64,000 nucleotides of DNA from Streptomyces sp. Go-475 (GTDB taxonomy: Bacteria > Actinomycetota > Actinomycetes > Streptomycetales > Streptomycetaceae): the NCBI RefSeq assembly GCF_003330845.1, contig NZ_CP026121.1, positions 8,289,501 through 8,353,500 of the forward strand, given 5' to 3'. The notes beneath the pieces are model-generated. The model made no database searches. It was not told where the DNA came from and saw only the letters and a program-made list of their open reading frames with translations. The first letter of the stretch is position 1. Each line of letters starts with the position of its first letter. Positions 52,240 to 61,940 of the stretch are shown in pieces. Both the position numbers and the translations under genes were made by a program.

Positions 52240-54117
52240 GTGGACATGCCGACTATCCGACTGCGTCTGCTGGTTGTCCTGGCTGTCCTCTTCGGCTCCG
52301 TCTCGGTGGCGGGCGTCCCGCCCGCCACCGCCGCGCCCCCTCCCGGCTCCCTCTGGTTCGACGACCCGACCGTCACCGTGCGGAACGGCCGCTTCACCGA
52401 CGCCCACGGCCGCGAGGTCGTACTGCGCGGCTACAACGTCTCCGGCGAGACCAAGCTCGCCGAGAACAAGGGCCTGCCCTTCGCCTCCGTCGCCGACGCC
52501 CGCAAGTCCGCGACCGCGCTGCGTGCCCTCGGCGGCGGCAACACCGTCCGCTTCCTGCTCTCCTGGGCGTACGCCGAGCCCGAGCGCGGCCAGGTGGACA
52601 CGGCCTATCTCGCCGCCGCCACCGACCAGATGAAGGCCTTCCTCGACGCCGGCATCCGCGTCTACCCCGACTTCCACCAGGACCTCTACTCCCGCTACCT
52701 GTTCGACGCCGACAGCTGGTACACGGGCGACGGCGCCCCCAAGTGGGCGGTGGACGCCGGGAACTATCCCGACGAGTCCTGCGGCATCTGCCTCTTCTGG
52801 GGGCAGAACATCACCCAGAACGAGGCCGTGAAGCGAGCCTCCTACGACTTCTGGCACAACGCGCACGGCGTGCAGGACGCGTTCCTCGCCACCGCGCAGA
52901 AGACCATGGCCTACGTTCAACAGCACCTGAGCGCCGACCAGTTCAAGGGCGTCGCGGGCTTCGACCCCTACAACGAGCCGCACGCGGGCGTCTACGACTC
53001 CGGGCAGACCAGCCGCGCCTGGGAGAAGGACGTGCTGTGGCCGTTCTACGAGAAGTTCCGCGCCCGCATGGACGCGGCCGGCTGGCGTGACAAGCCCGCC
53101 TTCGTGGAGCCGAACCTCTTCTGGAACGCCAACCTCGACTTCCAGAAGCAGGAGGGCGGCCTGCTGGACGCCGGCAAGCTCGGACCCCGCTACGTCTTCA
53201 ACACCCACTTCTACGACCAGAAGGCCATCTCCGGCGTCTTCATGTGGGGCAAGGCGGCCGACGGCCAGTACGCGGGCGACTTCCGCACGGTCCGCGACCG
53301 GGCCGCCGCCGCGCGGACGGCCGCCGTGGTCAGCGAGTTCGGACACCCGCTGGCCGGCAACGTCTCAGACAAGGCGCCCACGGTCCTCAAGGCGATGTAC
53401 CAGGCCCTCGACTCCCGCGTGAAGGGCGCCGACTGGTGGTCCGACCCGGCGGCCTCGGGACCGGTGCTCTCCGGCTCGCAGTGGCAGTGGGACATCTACC
53501 ACGGCCGCCATCGCGAGCTGATGAACGGCAACCCCGACAAGGTCCTCACCGAGGGCGACGCCTGGAACGACGAGGACCTGTCCGCCGTACGCCTCGACGA
53601 CGCGGGCAAGCCCGTGCTGCGCCAGGACGCCCGGCTCCTGGACCGCCTCTACCCGAGCGCCACGGCCGGCACGACCGTCGGCTTCACCTACGAGGACCGC
53701 TCCCGGGACGGCTCGACGACCCTGACCTGGAACCCGGTACCGAGCTCGCTGCCGAACGTGCAGCGGCTGGTGGGGTCCGGGCAGTACGGGCTGCTGCTGT
53801 GGCGCTCGGACGGCGGCCCGGCGCCGACCGAACTGCACCTGCCGGCGAGCTTCCCGACCGCCTCCACCACGGTCGTCTCCGACCTGGGCACGGTCCACGG
53901 CCCACCGGCCTACACCTCGACGACCCCGGTCGGCGTGGCGCAGGAGCCCGGTGGCACGGGAAGCCGCCGCCTGCTGCTCACCGCGCCGGACTCGGGGGTC
54001 CTGCACTACGCGCTGGTGACCAACGGGGCGACGGCTCCCTCGGCGGATCTCCTCGCCGCGGCCCGCTCCGAACTGGCGGCGTGGGCGGCGAAGGAGGTCA
54101 ACCGGCGGACGGGCTAG
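52240..54117 (+). CDS. Secreted GH5 glycosidase, endoglycoceramidase/cellulase-like
   Basis: 625 residues from GTG 52240 (ATG 52246 also possible). Sec signal (RLRLLVVLAVLFGSVSVAG, cleavage near PATAAPP). GH5 barrel about 45-480: RGYNVSGETK, VRFLLSWAYAEP, PDFHQDLYS, acid/base E246 in FDPYNEPHAG and nucleophile E366 in VVSEFGHP. A beta-sandwich follows (about 490-600), an arrangement like endoglycoceramidases and GH5 glycosylceramidases. Endoglucanase activity cannot be excluded. No CebR box is seen upstream. Ends 20 bases into the convergent beta-propeller gene. Confidence 0.87.
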   Translation: MDMPTIRLRLLVVLAVLFGSVSVAGVPPATAAPPPGSLWFDDPTVTVRNGRFTDAHGREVVLRGYNVSGETKLAENKGLPFASVADARKSATALRALGGGNTVRFLLSWAYAEPERGQVDTAYLAAATDQMKAFLDAGIRVYPDFHQDLYSRYLFDADSWYTGDGAPKWAVDAGNYPDESCGICLFWGQNITQNEAVKRASYDFWHNAHGVQDAFLATAQKTMAYVQQHLSADQFKGVAGFDPYNEPHAGVYDSGQTSRAWEKDVLWPFYEKFRARMDAAGWRDKPAFVEPNLFWNANLDFQKQEGGLLDAGKLGPRYVFNTHFYDQKAISGVFMWGKAADGQYAGDFRTVRDRAAAARTAAVVSEFGHPLAGNVSDKAPTVLKAMYQALDSRVKGADWWSDPAASGPVLSGSQWQWDIYHGRHRELMNGNPDKVLTEGDAWNDEDLSAVRLDDAGKPVLRQDARLLDRLYPSATAGTTVGFTYEDRSRDGSTTLTWNPVPSSLPNVQRLVGSGQYGLLLWRSDGGPAPTELHLPASFPTASTTVVSDLGTVHGPPAYTSTTPVGVAQEPGGTGSRRLLLTAPDSGVLHYALVTNGATAPSADLLAAARSELAAWAAKEVNRRTG

Positions 54118-55354
54118 TCCAGTCGGCCGGCACCTTGCCGAGCCGGACGCGCTGCGGGTGGTCACCGACCGGGACGGACACGACCTTCTTGCCGGTGGCG
54201 AAGTCGATGGCCGTGACCTGGTCGGTGCCGCTCTCGGAGACCACGCAGGACTTGCCGTCACCGCTGACCGTGGCCCAGTAGGGCTTGGCGGCGGTGACGA
54301 GCGGGCCCTCCTGGAGGGTGGCGCGGTCGACGACCGTGGCGTAGTCGTCCATGGTCCCCGCGACGCACAGCTTCCTGCCGTCCGGGCTCATCGAGATGCC
54401 GTGGTGGCGCGAGTCGTTGACGAACGTGGTGCGATCGTCGCTGGTCGCCGGGTTCTTCGGCAGGGTCTTGGTGCGGGTGATCTTGTCGGCGGCGAGGTCG
54501 TACTCGAGGAAGCCGTTGAAGAACGACACCTGGAAGTACAGCTTCGACTCGTCCGGCGAGAACACGGCCGGGCGCACCGCGTCGGAGTAGTCCTTGAGGC
54601 CGAGCGCGTCCAGTCGCGGACGCATGTCGATGACCTTGACCTGCTTGTACGTCGTGGCGTCGACGACCGTGATGCGCCGGTCGCCCTTCGTCCAGTCCAG
54701 CCACGGGGCGTCGGTCTGCGTGTTCACGTCGCCGATCGCCATGTTGTAGATGTACTTGCCGTCCTGGGTGAAGATGTTCTCGTGCGGCTTGTCGCCGGTG
54801 GCGAACCTGCCCAGCTCCTTGCCGGTGACGATGTCCAGCACGTGCACCGTGTTGGAGGTGGACGCCGACACCGCGACCCGCTTGCCGTCGGGGGAGACGG
54901 CCATGTGGTCGGAGCGGTAACCGGACACGGGGAAGCGCCAGTTGATGTCGCCGGTGGCCAGATCGATGGACACGACATCGGCGAAGCTCGGCCGGGAGAC
55001 GACCATGGAGCCGCCGTCCGGCGTGGAGTACATGTCGTCGACGAACTGGTCGTGGCCCTCGCCGACGCTGTTGCGGATCGCCATGAAGTAGATCCACTTG
55101 ATCGGATCGGCGTTGATCTCCGCCATCCGCTGGTCCTTGTCGGGGATGACGTCGATCCGGCCGATCTTCCCGAAGTCACCGGTCGATCTGATGACATCGG
55201 CGGTGCCGTCCCAGTTGTTGCCCACGAACATCACCTCGCGCAACGCGGCGGAGGCGCCCGGGGCGGCCGCCTGGGCAGTGGTCGCGGGGACGGTGGCGGT
55301 CAGGGCGAGGGCGGCGCCCAGGGAGCACAGGTGCCGTCGTCGGAAGACGGGCAT
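54098..55354 (-). CDS. Secreted YncE-like beta-propeller protein
   Basis: 418 residues. Signal peptide (RRRHLCSLGAALALTATVPATTAQA). Repeating blades with VSPDGKRVAVSASTSNTVHVLDIVTGKELGRF, FSPDESKLYFQV and GDGKSCVVSESGTDQVTAIDFATGKKVVSV units, about seven, as in YncE/lactonase-like propellers. No catalytic residues or cofactor motif (for example no amine dehydrogenase Cys/Trp set) is obvious. It is divergent from a TetR gene with an operator between, suggesting control by that repressor. Function unknown: binding or quinoprotein-like. Confidence 0.82.
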   Translation of the reverse strand: MPVFRRRHLCSLGAALALTATVPATTAQAAAPGASAALREVMFVGNNWDGTADVIRSTGDFGKIGRIDVIPDKDQRMAEINADPIKWIYFMAIRNSVGEGHDQFVDDMYSTPDGGSMVVSRPSFADVVSIDLATGDINWRFPVSGYRSDHMAVSPDGKRVAVSASTSNTVHVLDIVTGKELGRFATGDKPHENIFTQDGKYIYNMAIGDVNTQTDAPWLDWTKGDRRITVVDATTYKQVKVIDMRPRLDALGLKDYSDAVRPAVFSPDESKLYFQVSFFNGFLEYDLAADKITRTKTLPKNPATSDDRTTFVNDSRHHGISMSPDGRKLCVAGTMDDYATVVDRATLQEGPLVTAAKPYWATVSGDGKSCVVSESGTDQVTAIDFATGKKVVSVPVGDHPQRVRLGKVPADWTSPSAG

Positions 55355-55413
55355 GGCTGATCCCTCCTCTGCGGTGGGGTGAGGAATCTGAACACACGTG
55401 CTTTCAGAGTCAA

Positions 55414-55429
55414 CTTACTGCAAAGTAAG
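55414..55429. promoter_or_regulatory. TetR-type operator candidate CTTAC-N6-GTAAG
   Basis: CTTACTGCAAAGTAAG at 55414-55429, inverted repeat in the AT-richer gap between the divergent propeller gene and TetR gene, 60 bases from the first start and 71 from the second. The location and symmetry fit a TetR dimer. Not tested. Confidence 0.6.
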
Positions 55430-55499
55430 GAAGGGGTGGCCTTCTCCACAAGACCGCGTGCACGACAAAATTGGTGTTCGAACGAGGAAGGGAGAGCCG

Positions 55500-56159
55500 G
55501 TGCCGGGCAGACTCAGAGCGCCGACCGGCCGCTACGGCGGCAAGACCGCCGAGGAGCGGCAGGCGGAGCGGCGCCGGAGGTTCCTGGACGCCGCGCTCCA
55601 CCTGTTCGGCGACACCCCCGGCTTCCGCGCCACCACGGTCGCGGCGCTCAGCGAGGCCGCCGGGCTGTCCACCCGTCAGTTCTACGAGGAGTTCCGCACC
55701 CTGGAGGACGTGCTCGCCGCGCTGCACCTCCAGGTCAACGACTGGGCCGAGGCGGCGGTGCTGGAAGCCGCCGCCGGCGCGGCGGACCTGCCGCTGGTCG
55801 AGCGCGCCACGGCGATCTTCCGCGCCTACGCCGGGAACGTCGCCGCCGATCCGCGCCGGATCCGCATCACCTTCGTCGAGGTCATCGGCGTCAGCCCGCG
55901 CCTGGAGGAGCAGCGGCTCGCCCGCCGCGCCGGCTGGGTCGACCTCATCTGCGCCGAGGCCGACGCGGCCGCCGCGCGCGGGGAGGCGGCCCCGCGCGAC
56001 TACCGCCTCGCGGCGACGGGCTTCATCGGCAGCGTCAACGGCCTGCTGCACGACTGGAGCGCGGGCTGGGTGGACGCGACGCTGGACGAGGTCGTCGACG
56101 AACTGGTGCGGCAGCTGCTGGGCATCCTGTGGCCGCCGGGCTGGAGCCCGCGGGACTGA
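55500..56159 (+). CDS. TetR-family transcriptional regulator
   Basis: 219 residues from GTG 55500, chosen for GGAAGGGAGAG ahead. HTH in residues ~18-65: RRFLDAALHLFGDTPGFRATTVAALSEAAGLSTRQFYEEFRTLEDVL, the typical TetR_N pattern. The rest is an all-helical ligand/dimer domain, with GFIGSVNGLLHDW near the end. It probably represses itself and the divergent propeller gene through the CTTAC/GTAAG site. Ligand unknown. Convergent with the GlxA-type gene, one base apart. Confidence 0.88.
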   Translation: MPGRLRAPTGRYGGKTAEERQAERRRRFLDAALHLFGDTPGFRATTVAALSEAAGLSTRQFYEEFRTLEDVLAALHLQVNDWAEAAVLEAAAGAADLPLVERATAIFRAYAGNVAADPRRIRITFVEVIGVSPRLEEQRLARRAGWVDLICAEADAAAARGEAAPRDYRLAATGFIGSVNGLLHDWSAGWVDATLDEVVDELVRQLLGILWPPGWSPRD

Positions 56160-56160
56160 G

Positions 56161-57168
56161 TCAGACCCGGCCCGGCCCGGGCCCGCTCGCCCCGGCCCCG
56201 GGAAAGGCCCGCCGGTAGTCCCCGGGCGACACGCCGAGGTGCTTGAGGAAGTGGTGCCGGAGGTTGTTGGCCGTGCCGAGTCCGCTGAGCTCGCCGACCT
56301 TCTCGATCGGCAGGTCCGTGGACTCCAGCAGGGACCGGGCGCGCCCGAGCCGCTGGTCCAGGAGCCACTGGAGCGGCGTGGTGCCGGTGGCCGCCTGGAG
56401 GCGCCGGTAGAACGTGCGCGGGCTCATCGCGGCCCGGCGGGCCAGGTCGGCGACGGTCAGCGGCCGGTCCAGGTGGGCCCGCGCCCAGGCGAGGACGGGG
56501 GCCAGTCCCTCGTCGTCCCGGGCCGGCACCGACAGCTCGATGAACTGCGCCTGCCCGCCCGGCCGGTGCGCGGGCACCACCATGCGGCGCGCCAGCTGGT
56601 TGGCGACGTGCGCGCCGAGGTCGCGCCGCACCAGGTGCAGGCACAGATCGAGGCCGGCGGTGAGCCCGGCGCTGGTGAGGACGTCACCCTCGTCCACGTA
56701 CAGCACCGACGCGTCGACCTCCACCTTCGGGTAGCGCTCGGCGAGTTGGGCGGTGTGCATCCAGTGGGCGGTGGCGCGCCGCCCGTCCAGCAGTCCGGCC
56801 TCGGCGAGCGCGAAGGCGCCGGTGCACAGCGACACCATGCGGGCACCCGCCTCATGGGCCCGGCGCAGGGCGTCGATCAGCTCCGGCGGCAGCGGCCTGC
56901 CCTCCTCGACGCACGGGTCGGGCACCGACGGCACGACGACCGTGTCGGCGCCGACCAGGTCGTCCAGCCCGTAGGGCGTGCGCAGACTCAGCCCGTGGCC
57001 GTTCGCCTCCTCGGTCCCGACCCCGCACAGCTTCAGCTCGTACCAGGGATCGGCGAGATCGGGCTGCGGCTTGCCGAACACCGTGCAGGGGATGCTCAGT
57101 TCGTACAGGTCCCACGAGGGGACCCCGATCTCCTCGGTGACCACCACGGCCACGGAACCGGCACTCAT
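56161..57168 (-). CDS. GlxA-family transcriptional regulator (DJ-1/PfpI plus AraC HTH)
   Basis: 335 residues. DJ-1/PfpI-like domain (1-190) with the nucleophile-elbow MVSLCTGAFALAEAGLLDGR (Cys near 114) and ATAHW; AraC-type double HTH in the C-terminal third (LTVADLARRAAMSPRTFYRRLQ, GLGTANNLRHHFLKHLGVSPGDYR). GlxA proteins regulate genes often divergent to them; here that is the oxidoreductase at 57305, with a 9-bp-arm palindrome in between. Ligand unknown. Confidence 0.88.
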   Translation of the reverse strand: MSAGSVAVVVTEEIGVPSWDLYELSIPCTVFGKPQPDLADPWYELKLCGVGTEEANGHGLSLRTPYGLDDLVGADTVVVPSVPDPCVEEGRPLPPELIDALRRAHEAGARMVSLCTGAFALAEAGLLDGRRATAHWMHTAQLAERYPKVEVDASVLYVDEGDVLTSAGLTAGLDLCLHLVRRDLGAHVANQLARRMVVPAHRPGGQAQFIELSVPARDDEGLAPVLAWARAHLDRPLTVADLARRAAMSPRTFYRRLQAATGTTPLQWLLDQRLGRARSLLESTDLPIEKVGELSGLGTANNLRHHFLKHLGVSPGDYRRAFPGAGASGPGPGRV

Positions 57169-57248
57169 GCCCCGAAGCGTATGGCAGGAATTTGGTGGAG
57201 GCCGTCACCGCTGTCACTGTTCCGGATCCCCGCACCCTGCGAGCGTGG

Positions 57249-57275
57249 TCGTACGTGATCACACGACACGTACGA
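57249..57275. promoter_or_regulatory. Palindrome TCGTACGTG-N9-CACGTACGA
   Basis: Perfect 9-base arms at 57249-57257 and 57267-57275 in the divergent gap, 15 bases before the oxidoreductase ribosome site. Strongest inverted repeat of this gap. Likely operator for the adjacent GlxA-type regulator or a passing regulator. Confidence 0.65.
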
Positions 57276-57304
57276 ACACCCATGTATGCGCGAGGAGTTG
57301 CAGC

Positions 57305-58186
57305 ATGACCGCACGACAGCAGGCCGTCACCGTCCTGGGCCTGGGCCAGATGGGCTCGGCCCTGGCCGCCGCGCTGCTGGACCGGGGCCACCCGACCACG
57401 GTCTGGAACCGGTCCCCGGACAAGGCCCGGCCCCTGGCCGAGCGCGGCGCCCGCGCGGCCGCGACACCCCAGGAGGCGATCGCCGCGTCCCCGCTGGTCA
57501 TCGCCTGCGTCCTGGACTACGCGGCGCTGCACACGGTCGTCGACCCCGTCGCGGAGGCGCTCAAGGGCAGAACCCTGGTCAACCTCACCTCGGGCTCTCC
57601 CGAGCAGGCCCAGGAGGCCGTCGCATGGGCGGGCTCCCTCGGAGCCGACTACCTCGACGGCGCCGTCATGACCACCCCGCCCGGCGTGGGCGACCCGGCC
57701 ATGATGTTCCTCTACAGCGGCTCCGAGGAGGTCTTCGACACCCACCGCTCCACCCTGGCGGCCCTCGGCGACCCCCTGTACCTGGGCACCGACCCCGGCC
57801 TCGCCTCCCTCTACGACACCGCCCTGCTCGGCCTGATGTGGTCCACCATGACCGGCTGGCTGCACGGAACGGCCCTGGTCGGCGCCGAGGGGACGCCGGC
57901 CGCCGCCTTCACCCCGGTCGCGATCCGCTGGCTGACCACGGTGGGGAGCTTCCTCAGCCGGTACGCGCCCCAGGTGGACGACGGTCGCTACCCGGGCGAC
58001 GACGCCACCGTCGACGTGCAGATCGCGGCCATCGACCATCTGATCCACGCGGCGGCGGCCCGGGGCGTCGACAACGCCCTGCCCGAGCTGCTGAAGACCG
58101 CGATGGAGAAGGCGAGCGCCGCGGGCCACGGCCAGGACAGCTACGCCAGCCTGATCGAGGTGCTGCGCCCCGCACCGAGGGGCTGA
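57305..58186 (+). CDS. NADP-dependent imine-reductase-like oxidoreductase
   Basis: 293 residues from ATG 57305 (GAGGAG nine bases ahead). Rossmann motif VTVLGLGQMGSALAAALLDRG, then NRSPDKA, which prefers NADP. DYLDGAVMTTPPGVGDPAMMFLYSG and the long helix ending SLYDTALLGLMWSTM are hallmarks of imine reductases/beta-hydroxyacid dehydrogenases. The catalytic Lys of beta-hydroxyacid dehydrogenases is not in place, favouring an imine reductase. C-terminal all-helical dimer domain (about 170-293). Controlled probably by the divergent GlxA regulator. Natural substrate unknown. Confidence 0.87.
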   Translation: MTARQQAVTVLGLGQMGSALAAALLDRGHPTTVWNRSPDKARPLAERGARAAATPQEAIAASPLVIACVLDYAALHTVVDPVAEALKGRTLVNLTSGSPEQAQEAVAWAGSLGADYLDGAVMTTPPGVGDPAMMFLYSGSEEVFDTHRSTLAALGDPLYLGTDPGLASLYDTALLGLMWSTMTGWLHGTALVGAEGTPAAAFTPVAIRWLTTVGSFLSRYAPQVDDGRYPGDDATVDVQIAAIDHLIHAAAARGVDNALPELLKTAMEKASAAGHGQDSYASLIEVLRPAPRG

Positions 58187-58220
58187 GCGGGCCAGGACTT
58201 GTTCCGTGAAGACCTTCGAG

Positions 58221-58668
58221 TCAACGGGACCGTGACGGGCTGCCGCCCGCTCTGCTCGCGCGTCGGCCGGGTGCGAGGGTGCTCCAGGCTGGCAACGCGC
58301 TCTGCCCGCGCCCGCGCGGGTGCGTGATGACCGGCCGGTGCCCCGGCAGCCGCCGTCGGCGATCACGGTGGTGCGGCCGACGGCGGCCTGGCTCCGGACA
58401 GTGCCCAGGCCTCGCAGCCGTTGCGGTCGCCGGACGACGGTCGGCCGCCCACGACGACGCGCCGGGTGCGTCGGCGCCGGTGACGACCTGATGGTCGGTG
58501 GAGCAGCGGCAGTTCGCCGACCGCTCGGCCACCGTGTGGTCGCGGGTGGGAACCAGGGTTCCGTCCATGATGAGCACCGGTGTCCTTGCGAAACCGCCCG
58601 CCGGGCTTGAGCGCGAGCAGGGGACCAAGGTCGCCGATGATGCGGTCAGCTGCGGCAGTGACCCGGGT
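58221..58668 (-). pseudogene. IS5-family transposase remnant
   Basis: Pieces of a DDE transposase lie in shifting frames: RVTAAADRIIGDLGPLLALKPG and RFRKDTG (about 58600-58670), MDGTLVPTRDHTVAER and STDHQVV (about 58490-58570), and IADGGCRGTGR (about 58340-58370). The order matches the C-terminal half of IS5-group transposases (DGTLVPT, STNHQVV, DGGYRGTG). At least two frameshifts and no start: dead. No terminal inverted repeats were found. It abuts the stop of the next gene, so the insertion may have trimmed it. Confidence 0.75.
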
Positions 58669-59195
58669 CAGTCGAAGAGGGCGACGACTCCGTTCACCCA
58701 GATCGCGAGGAACGCCAGGGCCCCCACCAGGCAGCCGACACCCGTCAGCACACCGCCGATCGTCCACGGCTCGGAGGGCGCCTCGTACTTGTCCTCCATG
58801 CCGTCCCGGTAGGAGGCCGGATCGTCCCAGTCGACGGGGTGCCCCAGCTCCTCGGCGCAGGCGGTCCGCACTGCGACCAGTTGCCCCTCCGCGAAGGCGG
58901 TGGCAGCCATCGCCTCGGGGCCGCGCCAGGCGAGGGCCTTCATCCGCCACCCGGGAGACCCGTACCGCGCTTCGAAGGCGGCGGTCTCGTCGGCGTCGCG
59001 GTCCTCTTCGAGGTACATCCAGCGTCCGGCCTCGGCGGCGTCGCCGTAGAGCCGGTACACCTCGGCCAGACGACGGCGGAGCGTCAGGTCGTACGGGAAG
59101 GACGAGACGAGACCGCGCAAACGCTGGCGCGCGACGGGAACCCGGCCGGCGGCCAGGTCCGCGTCGACTCGGGCGAGGGTCTTGCTCAGGGGCAT
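58668..59195 (-). CDS. DUF6584-like membrane-anchored tetratricopeptide-type protein
   Basis: 175 residues from ATG 59195. N-terminal helical repeats (LARVDADLAAGRVPVARQRLRGLVSSFPYDLTLRRRLAEVYRLYGDAAEAGRWMYLEEDRD) look like TPR units. A single membrane helix near the end (about 148-170, GGVLTGVGCLVGALAFLAIWVNGVVALFD) makes it tail-anchored. Resembles the DUF6584 group; function unknown. Its stop touches the IS remnant. Confidence 0.72.
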   Translation of the reverse strand: MPLSKTLARVDADLAAGRVPVARQRLRGLVSSFPYDLTLRRRLAEVYRLYGDAAEAGRWMYLEEDRDADETAAFEARYGSPGWRMKALAWRGPEAMAATAFAEGQLVAVRTACAEELGHPVDWDDPASYRDGMEDKYEAPSEPWTIGGVLTGVGCLVGALAFLAIWVNGVVALFD

Positions 59196-59318
59196 GAACA
59201 CATGATCGGGTACCGCACTGATCCACGTCGACCTGGTTTGTCGCTCAGCACTCGCCCGCTCTCGACGGCATCGGCCGAACCCCACTGAGACGGGACACCC
59301 TCACGTACGGGACCGTGC

Positions 59319-59669
59319 TCAGCCCGACGCCAGCACCACGAAGTCCACCGCCGCCACCAGTGCGAGCCCCAGCAGCACGACGGCCAGGACCCGCGCCCGG
59401 AGCGCGCGGTACACCGCCTCGTACTCGCCCCGCAGTTCCTCCCCGCGCCGTGCCGTCCGCTGCCAGGAGGCCCGGGCGAGGGCGAGGTGCTCCGCCGCGA
59501 ACCGCCGCTCCACCTCCGCCCGTTCCGCCTCCGGCAACCAGTCGAGCCCCGACGCGAAGCGGGCGGCCGCAACGCGGGCCTCCTCATGGGCCGCGGCGGC
59601 GAGCAGATGGCCCTCCACCTCGCTGTGGAACGCCCGCAGATCCATCGCAGGCTCGTCCATCGCGGTCAT
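59319..59669 (-). CDS. Small tail-anchored protein co-expressed with oxidase subunit I
   Basis: 116 residues from ATG 59669, overlapping the ctaD stop (ATGA). Acidic helical body ([41 protein letters not shown]) and a C-terminal membrane helix ([23 protein letters not shown]). Not a known CtaC, CtaE or CtaF subunit. Coupling suggests an assembly or accessory subunit for this oxidase copy. His residues near the front could bind metal, but this is not shown. Confidence 0.75.
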   Translation of the reverse strand: MTAMDEPAMDLRAFHSEVEGHLLAAAAHEEARVAAARFASGLDWLPEAERAEVERRFAAEHLALARASWQRTARRGEELRGEYEAVYRALRARVLAVVLLGLALVAAVDFVVLASG

Positions 59670-61273
59670 CGCAGCGTCAGCTCCCGCTCCGCTGCCGCGA
59701 CCTCCGCATGGTGCGGGTCGAACGCCGGGGACTCGCTGCGGATCCTGGGCAGGGCGACGAAGTTGTGGCGGGGCGGCGGGCAGGAGGTGGCCCACTCCAG
59801 GGAGCGGCCGTAGCCCCACGGGTCGTCGGCCGAGACCCGCTCGCCGTACTTCGCCGTCTTCCAGACGTTGTAGAAGAACGGCAGCATCGACATCCCGAGC
59901 AGGAACGAGAAGACGCTCGACACCGTGTTGAGCGGCGTCAAACCCTCCACCGCCAGGTAGTCGGGGATCCGCCGCTGCATACCCTGCGCACCCAGCCAGT
60001 GCTGGACCAGGAACGTGCCGTGGAAGCCGGTGAACAGCGTCCAGAACGTCATCTTGCCGAGGCGCTCGTCCAGCATCTTCCCGGTGAACTTCGGCCACCA
60101 GAAGTGGAAGCCGGAGAACATCGCGAACACGACCGTCCCGAAGACGACGTAGTGGAAGTGCGCGACCACGAAGTACGAGTCGGAGACGTGGAAGTCGAGA
60201 GGCGACGAGGCCAGCAGCACGCCCGTCAGCCCGCCGAACACGAACGTGATCAGGAAGCCGGTCGCCCAGAGCATCGGCGTCTCGAAGGACAGCGAGCCCT
60301 TCCACATCGTGCCGATCCAGTTGAAGAACTTCACACCGGTCGGGACGGCGATGAGGAACGTCATGAAGGAGAAGAACGGCAGCAGCACACCGCCGGTGAC
60401 GTACATGTGGTGCGCCCACACCGTCACGGACAGACCCGCGATCGCGATGGTCGCGCCGATCAGACCCGTGTAACCGAACATCGGCTTGCGGGAGAAGACC
60501 GGGATGACCTCGGAGATGATCCCGAAGAACGGCAGGGCGATGATGTACACCTCTGGATGGCCGAAGAACCAGAAGAGGTGTTGCCACAGCAACGCGCCGC
60601 CGTTGGCGGAGTCGAAGACGTGGGCGCCGAACTTGCGGTCCGCCTCCAGGGCGAACAGCGCGGCCGCGAGGACCGGGAAGGCGAGCAGGACCAGCACACC
60701 GGTCAGCAGCACGTTCCAGGTGAAGATCGGCATGCGGAACATCGTCATGCCCGGGGCGCGCATGCAGATGATCGTGGTGATGAAGTTGACCGAGCCGAGG
60801 ATGGTGCCGAAGCCGGAGAAGGCCAGACCCATGATCCACATGTCGGCGCCGATGCCGGGGGAGCGGACCGCGTCCGAGAGCGGGCTGTAGGCGAACCAGC
60901 CGAAGTCGGCCGCGCCCTGCGGCGTGAGGAAGCCGCCCACCGCGATCAGCGAGCCGAACAGGTACAGCCAGTAGGCGAACATGTTCAGCCGCGGGAACGC
61001 CACGTCCGGCGCGCCGATCTGCAGCGGCATGATCCAGTTCGCGAAGCCGGCGAACAGCGGCGTCGCGAACATCAGCAGCATGATCGTGCCGTGCATCGTG
61101 AACGCCTGGTTGAACTGCTCGTTCGACATGATCTGCAGACCAGGCCGGGCGAGCTCGGCGCGCATGAACAGCGCCATCACGCCACCGATGACGAAGAACG
61201 CGAACGACGTCGCCAGGTACAGCGTGCCGATCGTCTTGTGATCCGTGGTCGTCAGCCACTTCAGGTGCCTCAT
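59666..61273 (-). CDS. ctaD: aa3-type cytochrome c oxidase subunit I, stand-alone paralogue
   Basis: 535 residues, twelve membrane helices. Haem a ligand H61 in FTMHGT; CuB/active Tyr motif [20 protein letters not shown] (CuB His pair); VVAHFHYV (haem a3 and a His). So it is catalytically complete. GTVYLATS-like N-terminus as in actinobacterial CtaD. ATG 61273 is preceded by GGCGGGG. It lies divergent from an ECF sigma gene and lacks ctaC/ctaE neighbours; the main aa3 cluster must be elsewhere. A second ctaD is common in Streptomyces. Confidence 0.93.
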   Translation of the reverse strand: MRHLKWLTTTDHKTIGTLYLATSFAFFVIGGVMALFMRAELARPGLQIMSNEQFNQAFTMHGTIMLLMFATPLFAGFANWIMPLQIGAPDVAFPRLNMFAYWLYLFGSLIAVGGFLTPQGAADFGWFAYSPLSDAVRSPGIGADMWIMGLAFSGFGTILGSVNFITTIICMRAPGMTMFRMPIFTWNVLLTGVLVLLAFPVLAAALFALEADRKFGAHVFDSANGGALLWQHLFWFFGHPEVYIIALPFFGIISEVIPVFSRKPMFGYTGLIGATIAIAGLSVTVWAHHMYVTGGVLLPFFSFMTFLIAVPTGVKFFNWIGTMWKGSLSFETPMLWATGFLITFVFGGLTGVLLASSPLDFHVSDSYFVVAHFHYVVFGTVVFAMFSGFHFWWPKFTGKMLDERLGKMTFWTLFTGFHGTFLVQHWLGAQGMQRRIPDYLAVEGLTPLNTVSSVFSFLLGMSMLPFFYNVWKTAKYGERVSADDPWGYGRSLEWATSCPPPRHNFVALPRIRSESPAFDPHHAEVAAAERELTLR

Positions 61274-61379
61274 GCCCCGCCTGTGTCCGAGCCCGGCCCG
61301 GACGTCACACTTCATGGACGCGACGAGCATCACCAGAACCGGGTGTGACGATCGCGAAGGTGCCGGACACGAACGGAAC

Positions 61380-61940
61380 ATGAGCAACGACGAGATCTTC
61401 GCCGCTGCCTACCGCGAGCACTACTGGGCGGTCAGCCGCTACGTCGCACGGCGACTGGACGGGCGGACCGGCGAGGTGGAGGAAGTGGTGGCGGAGGTGT
61501 TCACGGTCGCCTGGCGGCGCCGCGCCGACCTGCCGGACACCCCGCTGCCCTGGCTGTACGGCGTGGCGCGCAACTGCCTGGCCAACGCGGTGCGCGGCCA
61601 CGGACGCCGCCGCCGGCTCGTCGACCGGCTCGGCAACGACGACACCGTGCACGGACGGCACATCGCGGCGGGCCCCGAGGCCGACACACCGGGCGCCTGG
61701 GTGCACGAGGCGCTCGCCCGGCTCTCCCCGGCCGACCAGGAAGTGCTGCGCCTGACGGCCTGGGAGGAACTCGGCGTCGACGAGGTCGCCGTCGCCCTCG
61801 GCTGCGGCCGACGGGCCGCCGCCATGCGGCTGCACCGGGCCCGGCGCCGCCTCAGAGCCGAGATCGACCGCATGCGCCCCGAGCCCCCGATCGCCGAGCA
61901 CCCCTGCATGACCGCCCCGAAGGAACACGGCCATGGCTGA
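61380..61940 (+). CDS. ECF-type RNA polymerase sigma factor
   Basis: 186 residues from ATG 61380. Region 2 ([58 protein letters not shown]) and region 4 ([48 protein letters not shown]) are clear. No C-terminal extension. Overlaps the next gene by eight bases, its probable regulator. The divergent ctaD is a natural target, but promoters cannot be read with confidence. Confidence 0.9.
   Translation: MSNDEIFAAAYREHYWAVSRYVARRLDGRTGEVEEVVAEVFTVAWRRRADLPDTPLPWLYGVARNCLANAVRGHGRRRRLVDRLGNDDTVHGRHIAAGPEADTPGAWVHEALARLSPADQEVLRLTAWEELGVDEVAVALGCGRRAAAMRLHRARRRLRAEIDRMRPEPPIAEHPCMTAPKEHGHG

Noticed and set aside
52192..52241. Palindrome ACTCCGGAGT and a TTGACG element before the GH5 gene
   Set aside because: The spacing to any -10-like hexamer is poor and the palindrome is short; not enough to call a promoter or operator.
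50139..52397. 752-codon minus-strand frame over the otr(A)-like gene
   Set aside because: Shadow; the plus strand encodes all GTPase G motifs.
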